Shown: in pieces, positions 1 to 6,417 of the stretch
Position numbering within the stretch: the stretch's first letter is position 1
Layout: each line of letters starts with the position of its first letter
Assembly: GCA_037968575.1 (NCBI GenBank)
Contig: JBBKVR010000145.1
Location: 1-12,493 of the forward strand
DNA: 12,493 nucleotides
Direction: 5' to 3'
From: UBA2137 sp037968575
Lineage (GTDB): Bacteria; Pseudomonadota; Alphaproteobacteria; Micavibrionales; Micavibrionaceae
Translations under genes and position numbers: made by a program
Notes under the pieces: generated by a model
What the model saw: the letters and a program-made list of their open reading frames with translations, nothing else
The model's database searches: none
What the model was told of the DNA's origin: nothing

Positions 1-236
1 ATCATGCTGACCAACAACAAATGCGCAATGCTGAGGCAGTGGCAGCAATGGGCGGTGCTTGGGTTATGCCCGAAGAGGGATTTACGGCAAGTGCCCTACA
101 AACAAAACTGGAAACATTCCTGCAAAACCCAGAAACATTATTCCAAGCAGCCGAAGCAGCACGTAATGCCGCCAAACCAGATGCTGCGCGTAAATTAGGC
201 AACCTTGTGACCGCGTTAGCATTAGGCTGGAATTAA
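1..236 (+). CDS. murG: MurG, C-terminal end (partial)
   Basis: This is the last 77 or so codons of UDP-N-acetylglucosamine--N-acetylmuramyl-(pentapeptide) pyrophosphoryl-undecaprenol N-acetylglucosaminyltransferase, which turns lipid I into lipid II on the inner face of the cytoplasmic membrane. The gene begins outside the window; the reading frame runs from base 3. The visible part starts at His-Ala-Asp-Gln-Gln-Gln, matching the D-x-Q-Q segment that contacts UDP-GlcNAc in the GT28 C-terminal domain. It continues into NAEAVAAMGGAW and the helical tail ending PDAARKLGNLV, which aligns well with the E. coli MurG tail (PDATERVANEV). The position ahead of murC agrees. The stop codon overlaps by four bases the stop of the reverse-strand gene at 233-577. 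Identification rests on the tail only, but the tail and the context agree. Confidence 0.9.
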   Translation, partial: HADQQQMRNAEAVAAMGGAWVMPEEGFTASALQTKLETFLQNPETLFQAAEAARNAAKPDAARKLGNLVTALALGWN

Positions 237-577
237 AGCTTTACAGCTCCAACGGTTACATAGGCTAAGCCGTTATCAATTTTGATAAATGAAAGTGGTC
301 TGATATCGGATAATTCTGATGATGCCTTAAAGAATGCCATATTAGCAAAACTTTGTGAGTGATCACCGCTTATGCATTTTTTTATCAGTCTTTTACCTGT
401 TTCGCTATGTCCTGATGTATGAAGAGAATAAGAGGTTGGAAAATCTTCTCCAGGGGTGACTGCAAGGGTAAAAGAATCTAGTGGGCGAGCTGTAATATGT
501 GTTTTTAAAGAGTGTGCACTATTTTCTACGAGTTCATTGTATCTGGCATCTCTATCAAGTGTTTCTATTTCTGACAC
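233..577 (-). CDS. Hypothetical protein inside the dcw cluster
   Basis: This encodes a 114-residue protein that I do not recognise. It begins with GTG at 577, supported by an AAGGA ribosome binding site about seven bases upstream on the reverse strand. I see no signal peptide, membrane segment, nucleotide-binding motif or metal-binding pattern. It looks like a small soluble protein: a polar, charged N-terminal third (SEIETLDRDARYNELVEN), then strand-like stretches (SFTLAVTPG) and a strand-like C-terminus (SFIKIDNGLAYVTVGAVKL). It has one cysteine. It lies on the opposite strand between murG and murC, two genes that are usually adjacent or co-oriented, and its stop overlaps the murG stop. The codon-like composition, good RBS and full open frame favour a real gene, but its function is unknown. 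Confidence 0.65.
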   Translation of the reverse strand: MSEIETLDRDARYNELVENSAHSLKTHITARPLDSFTLAVTPGEDFPTSYSLHTSGHSETGKRLIKKCISGDHSQSFANMAFFKASSELSDIRPLSFIKIDNGLAYVTVGAVKL

Positions 578-631
578 AAGGTTTCCTTAATCTAGTTTAC
601 AAAAACGCATTTAACTGTAATAAAAACTATG

Positions 632-647
632 AATTAAACGTTTAATT
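632..647. promoter_or_regulatory. 16-bp perfect palindrome between divergent genes
   Basis: AATTAAAC is followed with no spacer by its exact reverse complement GTTTAATT, in the 89-base gap between the reverse-strand gene (start 577) and murC (start 667). A gapless dyad in a divergent promoter region is the usual form of a dimeric repressor or activator site, so an operator is a reasonable inference. It could also arise by chance in such AT-rich DNA. A TTGACA-like box for the reverse-strand gene lies at 654-659 beside it. Confidence 0.4.
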
Positions 648-666
648 TATTTATGTCAATATAATT

Positions 667-2124
667 ATGAGAAATATACCTTTAGATATCGGAACATTAC
701 ATTTCGTCGGGATTGGGGGAATTGGCATGAGCGGAATTGCCGAGATTTTACAATCTCTGGATTACGAGGTGCAGGGTTCTGACATTTCAGAGAATGCCAA
801 CGTGGAACGTCTCCGCAAAAAAGGGATTTCTATTTCCATTGGCCACAAGGCCGAACATCTTAAAGATAAATCAGGCAACACTGTAGCGGCTGTCATAGTG
901 TCTTCTGCAATCAAGCAAAACAATCCTGAACTGGTTGAAGCTCGCGCCTTAAATATTCCTGTCGTGCGTAGAGCGGACATGCTGGCGGAATTGATGCGCC
1001 TCAAATGGGCGATTGCCGTTGGTGGAACGCATGGCAAAACCACAACGACGTCTTTGATTGGTGCGATATTGGAAGAAGCGGACCGCGACCCAACGGTCAT
1101 CAATGGTGGAATTATTCAAGCTTACGGGACAAATACCCGTCTTGGAAAAAGCGACTGGATGGTGGTTGAGTCCGATGAAAGTGATGGGTCATTCACACGC
1201 CTTCCTGCGACCGTTGCTGTGATTACGAATATAGACCCTGAGCATATGGATTATTATGGCAGTTTTGAGGATGTGAAGGACGCTTACCGCGCATTCGCAG
1301 AAAATGTACCGTTCTATGGTTTTTCGGTACTATGTATGGATCACCCAGAGGTACAAACGCTCATCCCTGAGCTCACTGATCGTAAATGCCTGACTTATGG
1401 CTTCAGCACACAGGCCGATATTTGTGGGAAGAACATCAGATTTGGTGAGCGTGGAGCGACCTTTGATGTCACGCTCTCAAGTTCCAATGAAAATCCTGAG
1501 AAATGGAAAGATATCTATTTGCCAATGCCGGGCGAGCATAATGTTCAAAACACATTAGCGGCGATTACTATCGCACATGAACTGGGTATTTCAGAAACGA
1601 CTGTTAAAAAAGCCTTACGTGGTTTCCAAGGTGTAAACAGACGCTTTACGCTTATTGGTGAAGTTGAAGGTATTACAATTGTTGATGATTATGGGCATCA
1701 CCCTGTTGAAATTTCTGCTGTTCTGAAAGCTGCGCGCCAAATGTTAAAAAATGAAGAGGGACGTGTTTTTGCTGTAATGCAACCACACCGTTTCTCAAGA
1801 CTACATGAATTGATGGATGAATTTTCTGCGAGCTTTAACGATGCTGATAGAGTCTTCATTACCGATGTTTACGCAGCAAGCGAAGACCCGATAGAGGGAG
1901 CTGATAAAGAAACTCTGGTTGAGAAAATCCGTGCGCATGGTCACAAAAATGCACATGCGATTGACTCAAGAAAGCAACTTGTTGAGCAAATCTCTCAAAG
2001 CGCCAAATCAGGTGATATCGTTGTTTGTCTGGGCGCAGGCGACATTACCGCGTGGGCACATGCTTTGCCTGATGAGCTTGCCGAATCTTTTAAAGCTAGT
2101 AGCATTCGTAAAGATGTTTGCTGA
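667..2124 (+). CDS. murC: UDP-N-acetylmuramate--L-alanine ligase MurC
   Basis: MurC is the cytoplasmic, ATP-dependent ligase that adds L-alanine to UDP-MurNAc, the first amino acid of the peptidoglycan stem peptide. At 485 residues it has the usual length. The N-terminal Rossmann-like domain shows HFVGIGGIGMSGIAEIL (residues 12-28). The ATP-binding loop GGTHGKTTTT is at 119-128, followed by ESDESDGSF, ITNIDPEHMDYYG, the C-domain linker NRRFTLIGE, DDYGHHPVE, and MQPHRFSRL with DVYAASEDP. All expected catalytic segments are present. The ATG at 667 is the only start that keeps the glycine-rich loop whole, although no clear Shine-Dalgarno site precedes it. It is probably the first gene of the murC-murB-ddl-ftsQ-ftsA operon, because the gene upstream faces away. 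A weak promoter candidate, TTTACA at 596-601 with TAATAA 16 bases on, lies upstream. Confidence 0.97.
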   Translation: MRNIPLDIGTLHFVGIGGIGMSGIAEILQSLDYEVQGSDISENANVERLRKKGISISIGHKAEHLKDKSGNTVAAVIVSSAIKQNNPELVEARALNIPVVRRADMLAELMRLKWAIAVGGTHGKTTTTSLIGAILEEADRDPTVINGGIIQAYGTNTRLGKSDWMVVESDESDGSFTRLPATVAVITNIDPEHMDYYGSFEDVKDAYRAFAENVPFYGFSVLCMDHPEVQTLIPELTDRKCLTYGFSTQADICGKNIRFGERGATFDVTLSSSNENPEKWKDIYLPMPGEHNVQNTLAAITIAHELGISETTVKKALRGFQGVNRRFTLIGEVEGITIVDDYGHHPVEISAVLKAARQMLKNEEGRVFAVMQPHRFSRLHELMDEFSASFNDADRVFITDVYAASEDPIEGADKETLVEKIRAHGHKNAHAIDSRKQLVEQISQSAKSGDIVVCLGAGDITAWAHALPDELAESFKASSIRKDVC

Positions 2125-3082
2125 TGTTTTAAAAATTGATGAATTACCGCCCGTCAGAGGTCGTTATACCGAGAATGCGCCTTTGGGGCAATTCAGTTGG
2201 TTTCGTACAGGCGGTACAGCGGATGTCATGTTCAAACCTGCCGACCAAGATGATTTAGTCGATTTTTTGCGCGCTTGTCCCGGTCATATCCCTGTGATGG
2301 TAACGGGTGTTCTCTCCAATACAATTATTCGCGATGGCGGTGTTCCTGGTGTGGTTATCCGTTTAGGAAAAGATTTTGCTGAAATTGAGCAAGATGGTGA
2401 AACAGGATTAACTGCTGGTGCGGCGGCGCTTGATTTGAACGTTGCTGTTGCGGCGGCCCGATATAATATCGCTGGACTGGAATTTTTCAGTGGTATTCCA
2501 GGGTCAATCGGTGGCGCACTTCGTATGAATGCTGGAGCATATGGGACAGAAACCAAGGATGTTTTAAAAAAGGCTTGTTATGTTGACCGTGCGGGACAGC
2601 TGGTTCATGTCACACCCGATGAAATGGGGATGCGTTATCGCCATACGGATGCACCATTGGATGCTATTTTCCTTTACGCAAAATTTGAAGGTGAAAGTGG
2701 CAACAAGGATGAAATCGAAGCCCTCATGTCTGAAATTAAAGCGAAGCGTTCCGAGACCCAGCCCATAAAATCCAAAACAGGTGGGTCAACCTTTGCCAAC
2801 CCAACCGAAGATGAATTATCGGAGGCAGGATTACCAACCGATATGAAGGTATGGCAGCTTATTGATAAAGCGGGCGGGCGAGGGCTTACCATTGGCGGCG
2901 CGCAAATGTCTGAAAAGCACTGTAATTTCATGATTAATATTGGTGGAGCTACGTCTCAGGATTTGGAAGACTTAGGTGAAGAGATCAGAAGACGTGTTTT
3001 GGATGATTCAGCTATCAAACTGCGCTGGGAAATAAAAAGGGTTGGACGACCTGACAACAACAGAAATGTTCTGCTACAATAA
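2114..3082 (+). CDS. murB: UDP-N-acetylenolpyruvoylglucosamine reductase MurB
   Basis: MurB is an FAD enzyme that uses NADPH to reduce UDP-GlcNAc-enolpyruvate to UDP-MurNAc in the cytoplasm. The chosen ATG at 2114 overlaps the end of murC by 11 bases and gives 322 residues, close to family size. An upstream extension of the open frame is only murC read in another frame. Visible family motifs are WFRTGGTADV (29-38), the FAD-loop region near 65-76, GIPGSIGGALRMNAGAYG, YRHTD, and KTGGSTFANP with the proton-donor serine at 225. The C-terminal glutamate is in LRWEIKRVG. One oddity is that the flavin-loop motif, usually G-x-G-S-N, reads GVLSN (65-69), with leucine for the second glycine. The rest of the active site looks intact, so I expect a working enzyme. 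The gene is translationally coupled to murC by overlap, and ddl follows 29 bases on. Confidence 0.96.
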   Translation: MFADVLKIDELPPVRGRYTENAPLGQFSWFRTGGTADVMFKPADQDDLVDFLRACPGHIPVMVTGVLSNTIIRDGGVPGVVIRLGKDFAEIEQDGETGLTAGAAALDLNVAVAAARYNIAGLEFFSGIPGSIGGALRMNAGAYGTETKDVLKKACYVDRAGQLVHVTPDEMGMRYRHTDAPLDAIFLYAKFEGESGNKDEIEALMSEIKAKRSETQPIKSKTGGSTFANPTEDELSEAGLPTDMKVWQLIDKAGGRGLTIGGAQMSEKHCNFMINIGGATSQDLEDLGEEIRRRVLDDSAIKLRWEIKRVGRPDNNRNVLLQ

Positions 3083-3111
3083 TTTGGAACAATTGAAATA
3101 AGGACAGCATC

Positions 3112-4074
3112 ATGGCAAAAACAGTAGCTCTTTTGGTCGGCGGATGGTCGGCAGAACGTGAAGTTTCTCTTAATAAAGGTAAGGCGGTTGAAAAGGCGCT
3201 CAAAGAAGGTGGTTATAACGTAAATGTCATTGACGTTACCAAAGATATTGAGGCGCTTACAAAAGCACTCACACCTAAGCCCGATGCAGTATTCAATAAT
3301 CTTTACGGAACAGGTGGTGAGGACGGTACAGTTCAGGCAGTGCTTGATGTCATGGAAATTCCCTATTCACATTCACCACTACGCGCCTCCTCAATTGCCA
3401 TGGATAAGCCACTCACAAAACTATTAGCATCGACAATAGGTATTCCATCTGCCGAGGGCATTTTGGCGACAAAAGCAGAAGTCTTAAAAGGTCATGTTAT
3501 GGAGCCACCCTATGTTGTGAAACCTCCAAGAGAGGGCTCAAGTGTTGGTATTCGTATCATCATGGAAAATGAAAACCAAGCTCCCCTCGATGAGGAAAGT
3601 TGGACGTTCGGTGATGAGGTTTTGGTTGAAAAATATATTCCGGGCCGTGAATTAACAGTGGCCGTTTTGGATGGTAAACCACAGGCAGTTACAGAGATTA
3701 TCGCACAAACACGGTTTTTTGATTACGAGGCAAAATATGCGGATGAAAGAACCAAATATGTGATGCCAGCAAAAATTCCTGAAGAGATTTACAATTTAGC
3801 CTTGGAATATTCAAGGGGGCTGTATACTCTATTAGGATGTAAAGGGCTTGCCCGTTGCGACTTCCGCTATGATGAGACCAAAGGTAATAAGGGATTATTC
3901 TTGTTGGAAATCAATACACAGCCTGGATGCACACCCGAGTCAATTGGCCCATCACAGGTCATTTACAACGGTAAATCTTTTGTTGAACTCTGCTCTCACC
4001 TGGTTGAAACAGCCACATGTCAAGGTCAAGAAGTAAAATCCTCAAGCGTCGCAAAAGAGCGACTCAGCGCCTAA
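3112..4074 (+). CDS. ddl: D-alanine--D-alanine ligase
   Basis: This ATP-grasp ligase joins two D-alanines to make the dipeptide that MurF adds to the stem peptide. It has 320 residues and an AAGGA ribosome binding site (3100-3104) seven bases before the ATG. Recognisable elements are GGWSAEREVS with Glu15, MDKPLTK, the ATP-grasp loop VVKPPREGSSVGI, FFDYEAKYADE (the Lys-Tyr pair of D-Ala-specific ligases), RCDFRYD, and the Mg-binding E266 and N268 in LLEINTQPG. Two departures stand out. The family LHGxxGEDG motif has Tyr65 for His (LYGTGGEDG), and the usual NTQPGMT has Cys273 for Met, followed by SIGP where SLVP is common. The last 19 or so codons extend past the normal end of the family and overlap ftsQ by 58 bases. 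D-Ala-D-Ala specificity is inferred from the Lys-Tyr pair and the dcw location. Confidence 0.95.
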   Translation: MAKTVALLVGGWSAEREVSLNKGKAVEKALKEGGYNVNVIDVTKDIEALTKALTPKPDAVFNNLYGTGGEDGTVQAVLDVMEIPYSHSPLRASSIAMDKPLTKLLASTIGIPSAEGILATKAEVLKGHVMEPPYVVKPPREGSSVGIRIIMENENQAPLDEESWTFGDEVLVEKYIPGRELTVAVLDGKPQAVTEIIAQTRFFDYEAKYADERTKYVMPAKIPEEIYNLALEYSRGLYTLLGCKGLARCDFRYDETKGNKGLFLLEINTQPGCTPESIGPSQVIYNGKSFVELCSHLVETATCQGQEVKSSSVAKERLSA

Positions 4075-4859
4075 TTCCTTTCCTTAAACGGGTTGGAATT
4101 ACTCTCAGTGTATTCGTAATTCTTATGTGGGCGGGATCATGGCTCTGGCTCTCTGGTGTTGCACCTTCAACTTTCAACACTGTTAAAGAAAAGGTCGTTG
4201 CCCAGAGCGCTGATTGGGGTTTTGTTATTGATAACGTCTATATTGAAGGCCGCCGCTTTACTGATAGAGAAACGCTTGCAAAACTCATTGGTGTTAGTAA
4301 GGGTGATGAATTATTTGGTTTTAGTCCCACAGATGCCAAAAACAGAATAAGTTCGCTGGATTGGATTAAAACAGTTTCAGTGACACGCAGGCTTCCCAAT
4401 AGCGTTTATATTCACATTGAAGAGCGTATCCCGATGGCATTGGTGCGTAACAAAGACAAGAGCCTCTCTTTGCTGGATTGGGAAGGGACAATTATTACCG
4501 ATAACCCAGATGAACGTTTTAAGAATATGTTGATTGCCACAGGTGAGGGTGCAGATGAAGCTCTTCCTCAATTTCTCCCATTGCTGATTGCCGAGAAAAA
4601 TCTCTTTAATAAAATTGAGTCCGTTCAATATGTTGGTATGCGTCGTTGGGATTTGTTCACGCGTCAAAATGTCCGTATCCAGTTGCCAGAGGATGAAACG
4701 GCTTTTGCATTGGTAAGACTGTCACGATATGAAGCCGAAGAAACCATTCTGGCAAAGCCTGTGAAAGATATTGATTTGCGTCAAGCCGATAGATTGGTTA
4801 TTGAACCTCTGGACGGAGCATCTCCACAAATAGTAAAGGCGTCAGGGGAAAGTCTATGA
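4017..4859 (+). CDS. ftsQ: Cell division protein FtsQ
   Basis: FtsQ is a bitopic inner-membrane protein that links the cytoplasmic Z-ring side of the divisome to the periplasmic synthesis side through FtsB and FtsL. It has 280 residues. The first 25 residues are a very basic cytoplasmic tail (11 Lys/Arg), followed by one membrane segment at about 26-47 rich in Trp and Leu. A periplasmic POTRA domain lies at about 70-143 (VIDNVYIEGRRF, LIGVSKGDELFGF, LDWIKTVSVTRRLPNSV). The FtsQ beta domain follows, with LLDWEGTIITDN and WDLFTRQNVRIQLPE. The ATG at 4017 has no good ribosome binding site, but it is the only start that keeps the basic tail and it lies inside ddl. The 58-base overlap means the basic tail is encoded over the end of ddl. 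Translation is probably coupled to ddl. Confidence 0.95.
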   Translation: MSRSRSKILKRRKRATQRLIPFLKRVGITLSVFVILMWAGSWLWLSGVAPSTFNTVKEKVVAQSADWGFVIDNVYIEGRRFTDRETLAKLIGVSKGDELFGFSPTDAKNRISSLDWIKTVSVTRRLPNSVYIHIEERIPMALVRNKDKSLSLLDWEGTIITDNPDERFKNMLIATGEGADEALPQFLPLLIAEKNLFNKIESVQYVGMRRWDLFTRQNVRIQLPEDETAFALVRLSRYEAEETILAKPVKDIDLRQADRLVIEPLDGASPQIVKASGESL

Positions 4860-6127
4860 GTTCGGATTCTGTGTTTAAAAAGAACAGCGTTGTTGCTGCG
4901 CTGGATGTTGGCTCGAGCAAGATTGCCTGTGTGATTGCGCGTATTGTCGATGATGAAGGCGGTATTGAGATTGTCGGTGTGGGTCACCAAAAATCCAAAG
5001 GTATCAAAAACGGGATTGTTGTTGATGTAGCCTCTGCCGAGGAAGCTATTCGTCAAACTGTCCATAGCGCAGAAGCCATGGCAGCTAAAACAGTCAAAGG
5101 CTATCCACTTCGTGAGATTGTTCTCTCTGTTCCCGCTGGTTACACGTATAGCCAAGCCATTGATGTTGATGTTCAAATTTTAGGACAGAAGGTTACCAAC
5201 AATGATATCAAGCGCGCCCTTGCCAAGGCGCAATCCAATACTTTGTCAGATGAGCGGGAGCTTATCCATACTATTCCTGTCGGTTATTCGCTGGATGGTA
5301 AGCAAGGGGTTCAAGATCCCACAGGAATGACTGGCCACAAACTTGGTGTTGATATCCATATGGTTGATGGCGATTTGGCAGGTTTGAAAAATCTGGCTCT
5401 TTGTGTCGAGCGTTCACATTTAGATATTGTTTCACTTTGTTCGGCACCTTATGCGTCCGCGCTCTCAACATTGGTAGAAGATGAAATGGAATTAGGCTGC
5501 ACGGTCATTGATATGGGTGGTGGGACAACCTCCTTTGCTGTTTTTCAGCAAAATCATCTTCTGCATACGGGCAGTATCGCGATTGGTGGGCAAAGTGTGA
5601 CATCTGATGTGGCACAAGGTCTGACAACCTCTCTTGTTGATGCAGAACGCCTCAAAACGTTATACGGAAGTGCAATTGCCAATGCACAAGACGAACAGGA
5701 ATATATCGATGTGCCATTGCTTGGCGAAAAAGGAAATGGACAAACCAATCACGTGCCACGCTCTTTGTTGGTGAACATCATTCAGGCGCGTATGGAAGAA
5801 ATTTTTGAAATGGTCAGACAATCATTGAGCGACTCTGGTGTCTCAGACGCAGTTGGTCGTCGTTTGGTTCTCACGGGTGGTGCAAGCCTTCTCCCAGGAA
5901 CAGCTGATTTGGCACAGAGAATATTGAATAAGCAGGTGCGTCTTGGTCAGCCAATCAAGTTTGCGGGTCTACCTGACTCTACAAGTGGTGCAGCCTTCTC
6001 TGTAATGACAGGATTGCTTCATTATGCCACGAAGCGTTCTTACGAGATGCCAACGGAAATTGAAGTGAATGCAGATTCAGGCTCTCTTTGGAAACGGCTA
6101 CGGTTTTGGTTTAGAGAAAATTGGTAA
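4856..6127 (+). CDS. ftsA: Cell division protein FtsA
   Basis: FtsA is an actin-like ATPase that tethers FtsZ polymers to the cytoplasmic membrane and recruits later division proteins. It has 423 residues. The ATG overlaps the ftsQ stop in an ATGA arrangement, with AGGGGA (4844-4849) as ribosome binding site. Actin-fold motifs are visible: phosphate-1 ALDVGSSK (15-22), phosphate-2 VIDMGGGTTSF (217-227) and the adenosine motif LVLTGGASLLPG (337-348). The FtsA-specific 1C region falls between the first two (VSVPAGYTYSQ, QILGQKVTNNDIKRALAKA). The C-terminus, SLWKRLRFWFRENW, is an amphipathic basic-aromatic helix, which is the expected membrane-targeting sequence. It is the last gene of the overlapping murC-ftsA block. 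The next gene, ftsZ, is separated by 290 bases with its own control signals. Confidence 0.97.
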   Translation: MSSDSVFKKNSVVAALDVGSSKIACVIARIVDDEGGIEIVGVGHQKSKGIKNGIVVDVASAEEAIRQTVHSAEAMAAKTVKGYPLREIVLSVPAGYTYSQAIDVDVQILGQKVTNNDIKRALAKAQSNTLSDERELIHTIPVGYSLDGKQGVQDPTGMTGHKLGVDIHMVDGDLAGLKNLALCVERSHLDIVSLCSAPYASALSTLVEDEMELGCTVIDMGGGTTSFAVFQQNHLLHTGSIAIGGQSVTSDVAQGLTTSLVDAERLKTLYGSAIANAQDEQEYIDVPLLGEKGNGQTNHVPRSLLVNIIQARMEEIFEMVRQSLSDSGVSDAVGRRLVLTGGASLLPGTADLAQRILNKQVRLGQPIKFAGLPDSTSGAAFSVMTGLLHYATKRSYEMPTEIEVNADSGSLWKRLRFWFRENW

Positions 6128-6147
6128 GATTTAATACTTTCCTAATC

Positions 6148-6175
6148 AGTGGATAATTCTATCCACTTATCCACA
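6148..6175. promoter_or_regulatory. DnaA-box cluster upstream of ftsZ
   Basis: TTATCCACA, a perfect match to the consensus DnaA box, lies at 6167-6175. Directly upstream, AGTGGATA (6148-6155) and TATCCACT (6160-6167) form a perfect 8-bp inverted repeat around ATTC. Its left arm read on the reverse strand is TTATCCACT (8 of 9 matches), and its right arm with one more base is CTATCCACT (7 of 9). The boxes are therefore packed into 28 bases, about 240 bases before ftsZ. In Caulobacter DnaA is reported to act as a transcription factor for ftsZ, so a regulatory role is a reasonable inference. The left arm begins 21 bases after the ftsA stop. Confidence 0.6.
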
Positions 6176-6320
6176 GGAAACGCTTTTTAGCCTCTATGAC
6201 AGGGAACTGCTTTTTGCCAAAATGTGATTTGTGAATCGTATGAATCAGTTAGAGCATTTCTTTTAAGTTTTTGCTTTATCAAAAAATCGGGATAGACCTT
6301 GCCCTTATTGGAAAAAGCAG
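6176..6320. repeat. Short GCTTTTT repeats in the ftsA-ftsZ gap
   Basis: GGAAACGCTTTTT (6176-6188) and GGAACTGCTTTTT (6203-6215) match at 11 of 13 positions as direct repeats 27 bases apart. AAAAAGCAG at 6312-6320 is the exact inverse of CTGCTTTTT at 6207-6215. These could be binding sites for one regulator, but homopolymer T content makes chance similarity possible. Confidence 0.3.
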
Positions 6321-6384
6321 TAAATAACTTCTATTATGCCCTTTGCGCGCAAGCCGTTCAGGTTTACGCTTTATCTATTGATTC
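6233..6384. promoter_or_regulatory. Three GANTC methylation motifs upstream of ftsZ
   Basis: GAATC occurs at 6233-6237 and at 6242-6246, as part of a direct repeat TGAATC-GTA-TGAATC, and GATTC at 6380-6384. GANTC is the target of the CcrM adenine methyltransferase of Alphaproteobacteria, and ftsZ is a known CcrM-responsive gene in Caulobacter. Roughly one site per 256 bases is expected by chance, so three in this 290-base gap is a mild enrichment. No ccrM gene is in the window, so methylation is assumed rather than seen. Confidence 0.45.
6308..6337 (+). promoter_or_regulatory. Candidate sigma-70 promoter for ftsZ
   Basis: TTGGAA (6308-6313) and TATTAT (6332-6337) are separated by 18 bases. 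The -10 box matches TATAAT at 5 of 6 positions and the -35 box matches TTGACA at 4 of 6. A start near 6344 would give a leader of about 75 bases containing one GANTC motif. Other weaker combinations exist, for example TTGCCA at 6214 with TATGAA at 6239, so this is only the best of several. Confidence 0.4.
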
Positions 6385-6417
6385 GTTATTTCCTTCCTTC
6401 TCTCGGAGACCAACCCT

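Noticed and set aside
660..665. Perfect TATAAT directly before the murC ATG
   Set aside because: Transcription from it would begin after the start codon, and no later start preserves the MurC nucleotide loop. AT-rich DNA makes the hexamer likely by chance.
1919..2113. N-terminal extension of MurB into murC
   Set aside because: The extra residues are murC codons read in another frame and match nothing in MurB. ATG 2114 gives the family length.
4781..5176. Reverse-strand open frame of about 131 codons across the ftsQ-ftsA junction
   Set aside because: It lies opposite well-supported genes, has no recognisable motif, and there is no promoter or RBS for it.
6131..6145. CtrA-like site TTAA-N7-CTAA after ftsA
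   Set aside because: It has one mismatch to TTAA-N7-TTAA, no second site nearby, and overlaps no promoter. Such matches are common in AT-rich gaps.
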